Shown piece after piece: positions 1-11,787 of a DNA stretch of 64,000 nucleotides. The notes beneath the pieces were generated by a model. It saw nothing but the letters and a program-made list of their open reading frames with translations, was not told the DNA's origin and did no database searches. The position numbers and the translations under genes were made by a program. The DNA is from Desulfocicer sp963675955 (GTDB taxonomy: Bacteria > Desulfobacterota > Desulfobacteria > Desulfobacterales > Desulfobacteraceae): assembly GCA_963675955.2 (NCBI GenBank), contig CAXXVR010000009.1, forward strand, positions 992,001 to 1,056,000, written 5' to 3'. The stretch's first letter is position 1; every line of letters begins with the position of its first letter.

Positions 1-1932
1 ATCAACGCATTTAAATCTTCGTAATCATTCTCCTATTACCAAGAAATCGAATGATTCTCAACAATAATCAATTAATTCAATGTACGAAACTTTTAATATT
101 AAATAATTAAATTTTAAGTGACATTAATATTAACTTTTTATCTTTTGCAAAATCAAATAATATGAAAGCCTGTCTTTTAATCTTCTAGAATTATTAAAAT
201 TAGGTAGTAAACCTAAATTTCTAAGATGAATGTAAATGAACGGCACTTCATTTCGCCTGTCTGAATATAAATTTTTAGTTAGCATCATTGCTGTTAACTA
301 AAGGCGCAAGTATTGACCCTCAAACTAGTTCTAAGCTTACACCCTTAATGATAGCTGCATAAAAGTTTATAATTCAATAATTTGTTTAATTTGATTTGAA
401 GAGGTAAAGAAGATTTAGTTGATTTATTAATAAAATTTGGAGCTGATATAAATGCTTTTGATATTTATTACAATACTCCTTTACACTTTGCTTCAATGAG
501 TGGACATGGCAATATCATCGAAATTTTACTCTAACTACCAAATATAAATATTCGCAAAACTAATTTTAATAATAAGACTGCTTTAGAACTTGCTAATGAA
601 CCCTAAGTAATTAAAGCCTTTTAACAATTTTTTATGAAACAAAACTGCGGTGGTGAAGCAAAATCGGAGTCAACTTAAAGTTCTGAATCATCGATGCAGA
701 GTTTGCATGATCAAAAACAATAAATTTCCAAAATGGATTCTAATGAAATGCCAGTTTAAAACTCACCAAATTTTAAAAAACTTACTGAAAAAAAAATTGG
801 GCCAGAGTCATTTAATGTTTTAGGAATGCTTGGAAAAGGAAGTTTTGGTGAAGTTTATTTGGTTTAAGAAATCACTTCTTAAATTTTTTTTGCAATGAAA
901 GTCTTAAATAAATCCAGAATACTTAGTAACTTAATAATTCATTATTATTAATTGTTATAGAACATAATTTAATTGAGTATGCACTTACAGAACGAAATGT
1001 GTTAACTCTTACAAGCCATCCATTTATTGTAAAACTTAATTATTCATTCTAAACAGAAGACAAATTGTTTTTTATTCTTGATTTATGTCCTGGCGGGGAT
1101 TTAGGTGCTCATCTTTAAGCAAACAAAAAGTATTATTCTATATTGAATATTCAATTTTCTTCTAAGATTTTCTGAAGAACGTACACGAATCTACATAGCT
1201 GAAGTACTTCTTGCTCTGGAACATTTACATTTAAAAGATATAATCTATAGGGATCTTAAACCAGAAAATATAGTTCTTGATTAATACGGACATGCAATGC
1301 TAACTGACTTTGGCCTTTCAAAGCAAGGCGTAATGCTTCCAGATAATGGAGCTGGATCTTTTTGCGGGTAAAAAACAATTATTTTTCAAATTTATAGATC
1401 TGTTGCTTATTTGGCACCAGAAATGCTTAGGCGTTAAGGACATGGCAAAGCTGTTGATTGGTATTTATTAGGAGTCGTAATGTTTGAAATGCTGGTTGGC
1501 ATTCCGCCATTTTATGCAAATGATAGAGAGTAATTATTTTAGAATATCTAGTAAGCACCTTTAAAATTTCCTTCTTTTTTGTCAGCTGATTCGAAGTCCT
1601 TATTAAAATCTGTTTACAAATTTAATAATCTATTTAATATTATTGCTTAAGTTATTATAAAGAAATCCTTCTAAACGACTAGGATCTGGAAAAACGGATG
1701 CAGATGAAATTAAATCACATCCATTTTTTAATGGACTTAATTGGCAGGATGTTTTTGATAGGTTTAATATTGTGATTTATTGAAATAAAATAGAAAACTG
1801 CAACCGCCACTTCCTTCTTTAAAATTAAAAATTAATGTAAAATATGGCAAAAATGTATTTGATGTAACAGATTAATCTTATACTTAAAAAGTGGGAGGAT
1901 GGACATTTGCATAATAATGTAATGATAGTTGA
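1..1932 (+). CDS. Ankyrin-repeat AGC-type serine/threonine protein kinase, 5' end at or beyond window edge
   Basis: Ankyrin repeats come first: KWTALHFACLN near 230, then LLTKGASID, KFGADINAFD and TPLHFASMSGHG to about 600. A linker follows, then a complete kinase domain: GKGSFGEVYLV near 835, lysine in FAMKVLNK, YRDLKPENIVL (YRD rather than HRD), DFGLSKQG, SFCGSVAYLAPEML and AVDWYLLGVVMFEML. The tail HPFFNGLNWQDV and VGGWTFAQ resembles an AGC C-terminal extension. Six introns of 30-40 nt restore the frame; the first is 365-401. Gln is repeatedly TAA/TAG, and TGA at 237-239 encodes Trp of the ankyrin WTALH motif. TGA at 1930-1932 is the stop. The frame is open to the left edge, so the start is not visible. 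It should phosphorylate Ser/Thr on proteins, with the ankyrin part giving localisation or partner choice; the substrate is unknown. Kinase call is firm, AGC subgroup likely. Confidence 0.9.
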
Positions 1933-2014
1933 GTTGATATAATTAAATATTATAATTTGTATATATTTATCTATAATGTAAAATTTATTAATTTTTACTT
2001 TACAAGAATATTCA

Positions 2015-3103
2015 TCAACCTAAAAAATCATTTCTTAAATGAATTTATTTTGTCAAATGAATTTATAAACTTTGCGGCATTTTTTTTCTTAAATGAGCCT
2101 AAATTCGATTAGATTCTTTTATTCTTTTATCAGCTTCTCTATCACTGGTATCAAATTATTTTAAAACATTTTAATAATTTCCAGCAATTTCTATTGCATG
2201 TGAACCTTTAAATGATTCTTAATACTTTTTAGAACTCTCTATTCAGGATAGTTCATTTTATTTATTCTTAATTAAAAAATTATCTGCATTTCATTACCGC
2301 AAATATTTTAATCGATGAAGATTTGATATGGCATTTTTTATCCTTGACTTTGATTCAATAAAAGATGTTTCTTAATTTATCGTAGTAAGTTAATTCGAAT
2401 TCTCCTTCCTTTAATCTTAAACTGTGTTATATTGTTATTTTGCTTTTTATTTTAAATTTTTATCTAAGGATTCTTATTTTTTTTTATAATTTCCATATCG
2501 GTCAAGCATTTTATTTAATTTATTCTAAAAAAAATGCACTTAACTGGAATGAGTCTAAACAAATTATTCTTTTTAAAAATCTAATAATGATTTTTATAAA
2601 GGATTCGTTTGATATTCGCTTGGTTGAAAAAAATTAATGCTTGAAAATTTTTTATAATCATTTTACAATTTCCAATTCTTATGGGATAATGTTTCTTTGA
2701 AAAAATTAGTTGAGCTCAGCTTATTTATTTTCTTTTATTAATTTGTATTTATGGATTTAATATTATAAGTAACTTTCCCATCATTTTTAAAGACTACACT
2801 TTCATTTAATGCTCGATTTTTTTCTTTTATAATTTCAGTTTTTTAATCAAGAATACTTTCTTCAGGAATTCACATTGAACTTGATTGTCTGCTTTGAAAA
2901 ATTTTTTTTTATGGCTAAATGACTTGATCTATTTTATGGAAAGAATTAAGCTAGGATTTTTTTTTGCTTTATTGACAATATTGCTGATTTTGCTGAGCTA
3001 ATTCTTCTATAAAAGCAGGAAGTCGTTCAGAATAAGTAATTTTATAAAATTCAGTGTTATCTTTATTTAAATTCGGCAAAAAATGCTTTGTTTTATAATT
3101 CAT
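2015..3103 (-). CDS. Uncharacterised protein, 362 aa, with three in-frame TGA codons
   Basis: A single uninterrupted frame runs from ATG at 3103 (MNYKTKHFLPNLNKDNTEF) to tandem TGA TGA at 2017-2012. The length from ATG through the first of these TGA codons is exactly 363 codons. It holds many TAA/TAG Gln codons and three internal TGA codons at 2870-2872, 2291-2293 and 2243-2245. The sequence around them stays protein-like (SSSMWIPEESIL; NELSWIESSKKYQESFKGS), so they read as Trp. The C-terminal part is basic and helix-prone (DTSDREADKRIKESNRIQAH). I recognise no domain, signal peptide or membrane segment. The stop lies about 80 bp from the convergent stop of the kinase gene to the left. Family unknown. 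Confidence 0.72.
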
Positions 3104-3156
3104 TAAAGTATTAAATTAAATATTATTTTATAATAAAATACAAATTAAAGTTATTT

Positions 3157-5399
3157 ATGAAAAGCAAGCTTCCACTATTAATCTAACAAAAAAGGGTATA
3201 AGAAATTCTAACTGAAATTATTCCACCTTACTAACAAAAATCAATAAATAAATAGATTTTTATGAATCAGCTGGATAACAACACTGAAAAGTTTTTATTT
3301 GAGTTTAAAAAGTTTACTAATGAATAATAAAAATTTACTTCAAACTAATCAAATCTAAATGAAGAGCCTTAACAAATTAATAATAATGATAATAATATTG
3401 ACCATAAAAACAATGATTTTTCTCTCAAATATGAAAAAATTATGTAACGATTTTATCCTACTAAATGTACAAAAACAAAAAATAATTTATCATAAAATTT
3501 TTACAAATCAAAGAACTATAACAACTATAAATATTTCAATTACTTTCAGAATAATAATTAATAACCAGCAAGAGGTAAACAGGTTCAGCGTAGTACAAAT
3601 CTTTCATTTAAGTCAAAACTCATAGAATCAGATTCAAAGTTTTCTGAATTGTAAAAAAGCCTTAAACAAATTATTAATGTAGTGAATAAAAAGGATTTTT
3701 TTTAGTCAAATGACAAATAAACAAAATTATGAAATTCTAGCTTTAACCAATTATCTTTTCCCCAAATAAAAACGCCACTGAATTGCCAAATAAAATAAAA
3801 AAAAAAGTTAGATGAATTTTATAATTAAGATTAGATTATTATTAATAATAAAAAGCCATAGGAGAGAATGCTCCTTTAAGATAGCAAAATGCCATTATTT
3901 GCAATGAAATTAAAAAAAGGTGAATTAAATCTAACAAATTCTTAAGATTTTCTAACTTTACATGATTTAGAAAATTAATTAACTCTAGAATCCAATACTC
4001 ATGATGAGTAAGTGTCTTGCAATAATAGCATTAATAAAATAAATACTAATAATAAATTAATTAAGTTAGTTTTATTATTATTATTTATAAGAAATTAGGA
4101 AATTATTAATAAAAGCTAAATAAATTATTTAGTAACCAAAACAAATAATTGAGCAGAATTATAATTGAATTATTTAAACTTTTTCAGAGTTAGTTTCTTA
4201 ATCTAAAAAAGAGTAAGATTGTGAAAATCAATAAAAAGTGTTTAATTGTAAGAATTTTTATCACTATTTTTTTAAAGTTAATGAACTCAAACAAAATCAA
4301 ATAAAACTTTGCAATTTAAAAGCGCATTTCGATATTTTTAAAAGAAATGGCTATAACGAAATAAATGATAAAATATTGTTGGCATTTTCTATAAATCCTT
4401 TTGATGAAAACTCATATATAAATTGAAATTAGTTTTGCCATTTTGCTAGAATTGTTAAATAGAAAAATTCAGTAGCATTAACAGAAAAAGTGGAATTTCT
4501 TATGAATGTAACACATATTTATTTCATGACACTACTTTTTAGTTTTTTTATCCAATCAAATCAAATGAGTTACTTTTCTTGCAAGAATTTACCACAATCT
4601 TAAACTTGCTAACAAGAAATATAGAAGAAATCTTAGAACGCTCATCAATATTAGACAATACATCATCCATTACATCACTACTTTTTGAAAATATTGTAGA
4701 AGCTTTACAACTAGAAACATTGTAATCATTGCATTCCACCCAATTCAAAAAGATATTATTGCAATAGATTATAAATATTGATGATTTAATGTAATTTATA
4801 TTTTTAGAGTTTTATTGAAAATTATTATAGAAAATTATAAATATTATACTTTTACTTATATTTTATCACTGCTAGATTTAGAATGGAGGTTATGTTTAAA
4901 TTTTTGAATGTCGAACTTAAATATTTTTCAGCTGCTCAGCATTTTCAATTTTAAATAATGACTGTAGTGGCATTTCTTATATTGAATTTTAATTTTTCAT
5001 AAAGTTCTTTTATTATTTTCGATATTTCAAATTCTTTTAGAGTTGATAGGCTACATCAGCAAAGGTTTTGCAAGCAAGTCCATATGTTGATGCTTAAAGT
5101 TATGTATAATATTTTAAAGCACTAATTAAATTAAATTAATAAATCTAAAAACAACTTTGCAAATTTATTTTAATTTTGAGAATTATCAAAACAATCTTAA
5201 CCTTATTATTAAAGAGTATCTTACAATTTATGCATCATTATTTTAATTATCTAAAATACAATTAATATTTAATTTTACTTTTTCAGTTTTTTAGAAATTT
5301 TCTAAAGCAATAAATGAGGCATTAGAACTTTCTGACATAGATGATATAAAGCTCTCTTACTATTATTTTGTAGGTGATGGACTTTTAAAAATTGATTGA
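3157..5399 (+). CDS. EF-hand calcium-binding protein with long Asn/Gln-rich N-terminus
   Basis: ATG at 3157 (MKSKLPLLIQQKRVQEIL) opens a low-complexity N-terminal third rich in Asn, Gln and Lys. The second half is EF-hand-like: FDIFKRNGYNEI near 4330, INPFDENSYINWNQFCHF near 4395-4440, and AFSILNNDCSGISYIEF near 4940-4990. Trp of the second hand is TGA at 4424-4426. Introns of about 34 nt (4067-4100) and 35 nt (4507-4541) are clear. Those between 4790 and 5130 are less certain, and one reading needs a 17-nt intron. The end FVGDGLLKID before TGA 5397-5399 reads well. Only some loops keep good Ca2+ ligands, so it may sense calcium through one or two hands and use the others structurally. It resembles the multi-EF-hand protein at 15.7 kb. 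Partners are unknown. Confidence 0.75.
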
Positions 5400-5415
5400 A
5401 ATGCGTAATCATTTT

Positions 5416-8400
5416 TCAACAAATTACTTTTTGATTCTTCAATATTAGTACTTTAAATAGAATGACTGAACACAGATTATTTGAGATTAAATCCTGTTGG
5501 AACTTCAATATGGTTTTATGAAGTACTATGCAAATGATGAAGATTCTTTTTTCTTTCATCGACTTTCACACGTTTTTCCAGTTCTTTTTGCTCTTTGATA
5601 ATCTTATCTTTTAAGTTAGAGATAATTTAATCAATAGCTGTTCTGAGATTAAAAATGTCTGGATGTAAGATAATAATCTTTGCAAATCTAGGATAATGAG
5701 TTTATTTAAATAATTCTAATATAATTTAATATTTTTCGCCAAATTCTTATTTAATATCTTATTTTTTATCAACTGTTCCTTAACTATAGTTATTATATCT
5801 ACGTTTTAATAAATTGTTCACCCGGATTAACATTGACTTTCTTGATTTCTCTGTTTAAAATTCTTCGTTCATTGAAATTCTATTCGGAAACTTATCTATG
5901 TTATCAGTAAGCACTGTCAATGCTTCATGCCTTTTCTATTAAAGCAGTTTCTATGCACATGTAAATTCTTTTTTATCGAAAGTTTCATCATCAAGAACAT
6001 ATTTAAAATCTGAAGAAACTTAGCTAAAGTTTTTTATTTTTAAATTTTAAATTTTATTTAAATGCTAATACACTTCATTTTAGAATTAGTAGTCCATATC
6101 AGGCAGGAAATTCTAATTTTATGTTTGCTTTTAATTTAATTATTAAACTTATTAATTTGATAAATTCTTTTTTTTATCTTAAACTGTATCCTTAGATATA
6201 AACTTTGAAAAATCTTTTTAATTATAAATTTATAAAAAACATTCTTACATTTATTAGTAGTTAAAGCTTTGGGTTTATAATCAGGATTAAAAAAATCTTT
6301 CATAGAATTCTTATCTACATTATGCTTTGATTTTCTACTTGGTTTTACACTTAATTTTACTAATTTATTGTTTTCTTTTTTCTTATTATACAGATCATTA
6401 CCTAGTTTCATTGATGATAAAGGATTATCCATTAAAAAGAAATTTGAATGATCCTATTTATTTATTATTTAATACAATATTACAAATTATTTGTCAGTAC
6501 CATTTTTATCATCAATTAAAAATGAATTACTTTTATTTATTTTTTCATCTGTAATTTAAAAAGGTATTGAAGGTCCAAAATATTCTTAATATAAATCAAA
6601 CTTTGGGGAATCATATTATGCCTAAGATTAAGTTCTTAAATTAATTTTTTAATAAGTTGAAAGCTTTCCTATTCCTTGCTAAATATTTAATCCATTCTTT
6701 TTTTTTTAGTTTTCTTTACTTTTAGACTAGTAAAATTGAAAAAATAATATACGTTTATTATCGTTGAATAAATATTTATGAAAACTTATTCATCATTTTT
6801 TTTTCCAATTATTTATTCACAACCAAATTATAATTTAAGTCAAGCTTTTTATTGACTCTATGAAATTTGAATTTATGAAATAATGATTAATGTATTTGAT
6901 CTAGTTCACTTGCAGCCTAAAATATACAATTTGTAAGAATATAAACAAACGAACTGGAGGTTTTTTATTAAATTATTCCATAAAATGCTAATTAAAACGT
7001 AAAAATAATTTCAATATTCGTTCCATTTCTGCAAATGCTTCAAGATAATCACCAAATCTTTGATAAAATAATAATAATGAAAAGAAACTTTTCATTGATA
7101 ACTTTGAGTTTTTTTTAGAAAAAACATTTAAGAGCTTCTGTTTACTATGAAATAAAACTGCCAAAATAAACTCCTAATCTATAATTTATCAAGAAATAAC
7201 TTATTGAAACTAAAATATTTCTCGAATTTTTTAATAATTTTTAGTTTTTTCATAAGCAATAGCCAAATTTAATAGAATTGCGAGAATTTATATAATCTGT
7301 TTAATATAATATAAAATAGAAAAAGATATGACGCATCTTTTAAACTTTCTCTTCTTAATGTATTTTGCTTTTGGTGAAAATTATTCAAATCTAATTTTGA
7401 GTTCCTTTTCAACTTTTTAAAGACATTATTCATAAATTACAATTGCTTGATCTCACCTTTAATCGTTTTAAATTATAGAAAATAACTATTCAAATTCTAA
7501 ATAAAATTGTGCATATTTCATTTTAGCTTTATTGGCTAAATTTATTAACTCTGGATTCTATTTGAATAATTTAGATTATTTGAAGTTAAAACCAGTGCAT
7601 TCTCTAAAATAAAACTTAATTCATAAGCAGCTTTATAATGCAAATAAGATATTTTAAATACTTTCCTTTTTTTAGAAAAATTTGCAATATTAAGAAGCAA
7701 TGTCATAAGTTGATATAAAAAGATATCTAATTCTTTTTTCACTTTATGTATTTTAAACAATAGTTTGATGAATAACCTGAAATATTTACAAATTATGAAA
7801 CAGGAACAGTAGCTAGAATTTCTTTATAATCATAAAATAAAGTTTCATCCAGATTTATTTAATCCCATGCTGCACTTTTTTAATGAAATAACTTAGAATT
7901 CTTTTTCTAAGCATATCTTTCTTTTTAGAGTTCCTAAATGGTTTAATAAATAATTAACGTACTTATTAATTATCTCCATCACTTAAAATGCTAAACTCAT
8001 TAGAATTTTCACATTAGTAATACACTTAATTTTGTATTTGTTATTTTATTTCTCCATGTTTGATTAAATAAATTCGTAAGCAAGAAAACATAATATTTAA
8101 ACACTTAAAGCATTATTTAAGTCGCATTTCAAACGAATCTTTTTTTGGTATCAGAGCTACTTTCATCAAAGTTCTTTTCATTATTTTGTTTAAAATTATT
8201 AAATTATAGCGATGAATTTTTAGGTATTTTTCTAGATCAAATCAATTTCCATTTTTGTTTCTATAGATTTCAATTGATTTCAGTTTTTAGTAAAATAATT
8301 CATTTGAGATATAAGCATCAATATATTATCTCTATCAAATTATAATAATACCTCATTTTTTACAGTTTTTATTTGTTTTTTCAGCAAAAATAAATGGCTA

Positions 8401-8640
8401 GAAAAAGTTTCGGGAATCTCACTTTTTTCTTTTTTTTCTTCTTCAATCTTTTCTTATTTAAAAGGCAAAAAATTATCCTTTCTCAGTTTCCCAATCTAAA
8501 AATAATCAATTTAGTTAAATAAATACAGCTAAAGTAAAGCCTTAGGCATATGGTTTCGGCTTATTCTTATTAAGGAAATTTTTATTGTTTTTTGGAACTT
8601 AAGGTGTTGACGGCGAAATTGTATACATTTTTGATTTCAT
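5416..8640 (-). CDS. TPR-repeat protein with disordered C-terminal half
   Basis: Start ATG at 8640 (MKSKMYTISPSTPQVPKNN); a second Met lies four codons on. After a 32-nt intron come helical hairpins: SYLHYKAAYELSFILENAL, then after a 35-nt intron NPELINLANKAKMKYAQFYL. QRWDQAIVIYEQCLQKVEKE follows, then LAIAYEKTKNYQKIREIF and FGDYLEAFAEMERILKLF. These have TPR spacing, and in QRWDQAI the Trp is TGA. The C-terminal third is charged and probably disordered (MDNPLSSMKLGNDLYNKKKE), ending with a helical stretch (NLKDKIIKEQKELEKRVK). Length is about 1000 aa. The stop is placed at TGA 5418-5416, assuming a 25-nt last intron; without it the frame runs on antisense to the neighbour. It is presumably a protein-protein scaffold. 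TPR call good, exact exon set approximate. Confidence 0.7.
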
Positions 8641-8641
8641 T

Positions 8642-11600
8642 ATGAAATGAATAATTCAAAAATAATTATAATAGTTATGCAATTAAAGATAATTTAAATA
8701 AATTTGACTTTATAAATGTCATAAACAATTTCATTCTTTCAACAAATGTTCATCATATTTTTATTAAATTATTGCTCAAAAAAGAATTTATAAAAATTTA
8801 AATTAAAGCATAATTTAATCTGTTAGTGCTGGATTAAATGAAAAAAAATTTATAATTACAATAAGATTTCATCCATTTTAAATATTTGAGTGCATTTATA
8901 AAATCATAAAGAAATTATGATATTGGGAGTAATTTTTTTTATATCTAATATTAATAAAATTTTCAAGCATTATTGGAAATCAAGAAGTGCATTCATAAAA
9001 ATGTTGATCCTTTCAATTAAGTTTTTGTTGAATTAAAGTAATTTAGAATAAGCATATAACATTTTGTAAAGGAATTTTTTAAAAAACATATTAACAAATA
9101 ATGATAAACAATTTCTGTCAACCGAAATGAACTATATTTTGAATTTGCTAAATGAAATCACTTTAATGCTTTATTTGAATAAAAAGTAAAAAGAAAAAGG
9201 ATTTGAAGCATCTTAATTATAGTCATTTAATAACAGCATATAAGAAGAATCTTAGTCGTAACTATCAATTTCTACAAAAATGATAATAGAGCCATTTTTT
9301 TAATCATTTTTTGGAGACGAAGAATGAATTGGTTATCTGAAATAAATTACTGAAAGTAAAAAATAATGAAGTAATTCTTTTCTTAGAAGCAAATAAAGCA
9401 AATGTAGATAAATTTATAAAGAACCTAGATTTGATTTTATTGAAAGAAAAATTTTAATAGATTGAGCAAAATCAATAATTTCAAAGTTTCAAGATGAAAC
9501 TTGGAATTACAAATGAATTATAAATGTAACTAAAGTTGATCTCTAAAGAATAAATTAAAAAAATTAACCAAATTATATTTAGTAGTGACTTTGATTCGCT
9601 CTAATTATTACTCAAATATCGTAATCAATTTTATTAATTTATTATTAATTTGCCAAGAATTGAAATTAACTCTTGATTTAAAAGACAATTAGTTTAACTA
9701 ATAAGTTTAATTTAGCCTTCTCAGAGTATATCTATCTCAATATTTGACAAATTCAAAAAGTCAAATATAACACTCTGGGCAAGATATGATTTACAGTATT
9801 TTTAGAAAATATGTGGAAGATAGTATGCAAAACAAAAAACTAGACAAAGAATTTAATTTATTTCATCAATCTCATTTAATGGAGTCTGATTTTCCTGCAA
9901 GTTTATTGAATTTTATTAGCAATTATATGATTCTATTATATACTCCGTTGTTTCATTAATTTATAGGTAAGATTTATTAAAAAAACTGAATTTAAATTAG
10001 CTTTGTTCAATAAGTTTACTAGCTTTTAATAATTTTCATCTAAAATTCAAAATATTTTGAAGAATGATTTTATACAATTTCTGGAAAATTTACCATAAAC
10101 TTTTAAAAATTTGTTTTGTGATTTCTTTGAAATGTTAAAAACTGATGAATAATAGAAATTATTGCAATTATAGACACTGTTTTTGCAGAGGTTTAAATTA
10201 AATAAATTGATATTGTAAAGATTTTTTTTATCTGAATCTCTTTATTTAATTTTCTATCAAGATTAAAATCTTAAACCAAAATATAACTAAATCAAAAACT
10301 TATTAATGAATAAAGAATAGCCAGAGTTTTAGATCTTTTAATAAAAATTCAAATAAGTAATTTCTTATTTAATTAATTTTTACTAGATAGTGACTTGTTA
10401 TAAAGAAATTAATTAATCAGAATTTGATTATTCTTTTTTAAAAAATTCTCTTTTACTTTAGGATTATTATTTAATTGATTAGATTCTTGATCAAAAAATT
10501 AATTCAAATCAAACTTAATAAACTATTTTAAAGATCTATAAATATTAATCTTCTATAAAAGCAAATACACAATAACAATCAAATCCTATAATCAACATTT
10601 AAAACACAAATACTCAATTAAATTAATAGTAATTTCATCCAATAATCAATATTTAAAATTATGATTAATATACTCAATTATAATAATCATAAAAGCCTGA
10701 AAGTGTTACTCGATATGAAAGTGACAACATTTAAAATTATGACTAATAATAAGTACCATAATAACAATTTCCATTTAGACAAGAAGAATCTTAAAGTTAT
10801 ACTCAATAATAATCATAAAAACCTGAAAGTGTTACTCGATATGAAAGTGACAACATTTAAAATTATGACTAATAATAAGTACCATAATAACAATTTCCAT
10901 TTAGACAAGAAGAATCTTAAAGTTATACTCAATAATAATTATAAAAACCTGAAAGTGTTACTCGATATGAAAGTGACAACATTTAAAATTATGACTAATA
11001 ATAAGTAACATAATAACAATTTCCATTTAGAAAAGAAGAATCTTAAAGTTATACTCAATAATAATAATCATAAAAACCTGAAAGTGTTACTCGATGTGAA
11101 AGTGCTATTCAATAATAATAATAATTATTATTTCCGTATTAATATTAACAATCTTAAAGTGTGATTCCAGATAATAATTTATAACACGAGAAGTAAAGTG
11201 ATCTCAAAGCAAAATAACCAATGGAAAGATCTCATTGATAAATACAGTTTGAAAATAATGACTAAAAATCATTGTTCTAAGAGAAAGAAAGTTGATTTAA
11301 CTATTTTGATTATTAATAGGATTTTAAAATTCATAATAATTATAAAAAGAATAAGTACTTGCATTTAAAAATGAAGTTTAATAATAAAATATATAAAATT
11401 TTTATAGATTGAAACAGTAAAGAAAGATTTGCATAAATAAACACTTGAAATTCAAGAGTTAAGAATAAATTTGGAAGACAATTAATAAAACTATATTAAT
11501 TCAAAATATTATATATTAAATGATAAATAAGAAATAGAATTGAAGCCAGATGAACAGGATTTACTTTTAGAAGTATTAATAATATTAATTTTATTGTTAT

Positions 11601-11721
11601 GAAGGAAAAATATTAATAATTAAAAGCAAAATTTTTGAATTAAACTGAATTAATAAAGCAATGCTAATTAAAATAACTATCTCAACCATAATTAATTTAT
11701 TCAATAGAAACTTAAATTTGA
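8642..11721 (+). CDS. Large uncharacterised protein with Gln-rich 42-residue tandem repeats
   Basis: A continuous series of exons reads as protein from about 8650: NLNKFDFINVINNFILS, then KANVDKFIKNLDLILLKEKF, IYSIFRKYVEDSMQNKKLDK, and IQNILKNDFIQFLENLPQ. Introns of 25-40 nt include 9332-9356 and one ending just before ALFNKFTSF near 10000. The first 1.7 kb is helical and hydrophobic-patterned without a recognisable family. At 10694-11103 come nearly identical repeats of KPESVTRYESDNIQNYDQQQ type, followed by a short helical tail to TGA 11719-11721. Most repeat Gln codons are TAA/TAG. The start is uncertain: ATG at 8642 and 8647 are out of frame with the first clear coding stretch, so an intron or other start is implied. 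Function unknown; the repeat looks like a disordered assembly or spacer region. Confidence 0.68.
10694..11103 (+). repeat. Tandem 126-bp (42-codon) coding repeat, three full copies and a partial fourth
   Basis: The motif aagcctgaaagtgttactcg recurs with starts spaced 126, 126 and 129 bp apart. Copies are almost identical at DNA level; the third spacing gains one Gln codon. In the reading frame of the host gene the unit starts KPESVTRYESDNIQNYD and continues into Gln-rich VPQQQFPFRQEESQSYTQQQ. TAA and TAG supply most glutamines. The last copy breaks off after KPESVTRCESA. The low divergence suggests recent unequal crossing-over or slippage, so copy number may vary between alleles. Confidence 0.9.
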
Positions 11722-11787
11722 AAATAAATTTTAATATTTCTTTAATCCTTTTTGTTTTATTTTATTGAATATAAATATAATTTATTT

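Noticed and set aside
225..245. Frameshift or pseudogene in the ankyrin kinase
   Set aside because: Reading TGA 237-239 as Trp gives an unbroken ankyrin motif, so no frameshift is needed.
10661..11008. Standard-code protein with repeats of the type VLLDMKVTTFKIM
   Set aside because: It is the wrong frame of the Gln-rich repeats; the correct frame joins smoothly to exons on both sides.
10694..11103. CRISPR-like array
   Set aside because: Units are contiguous coding repeats without spacers, in a eukaryotic gene.
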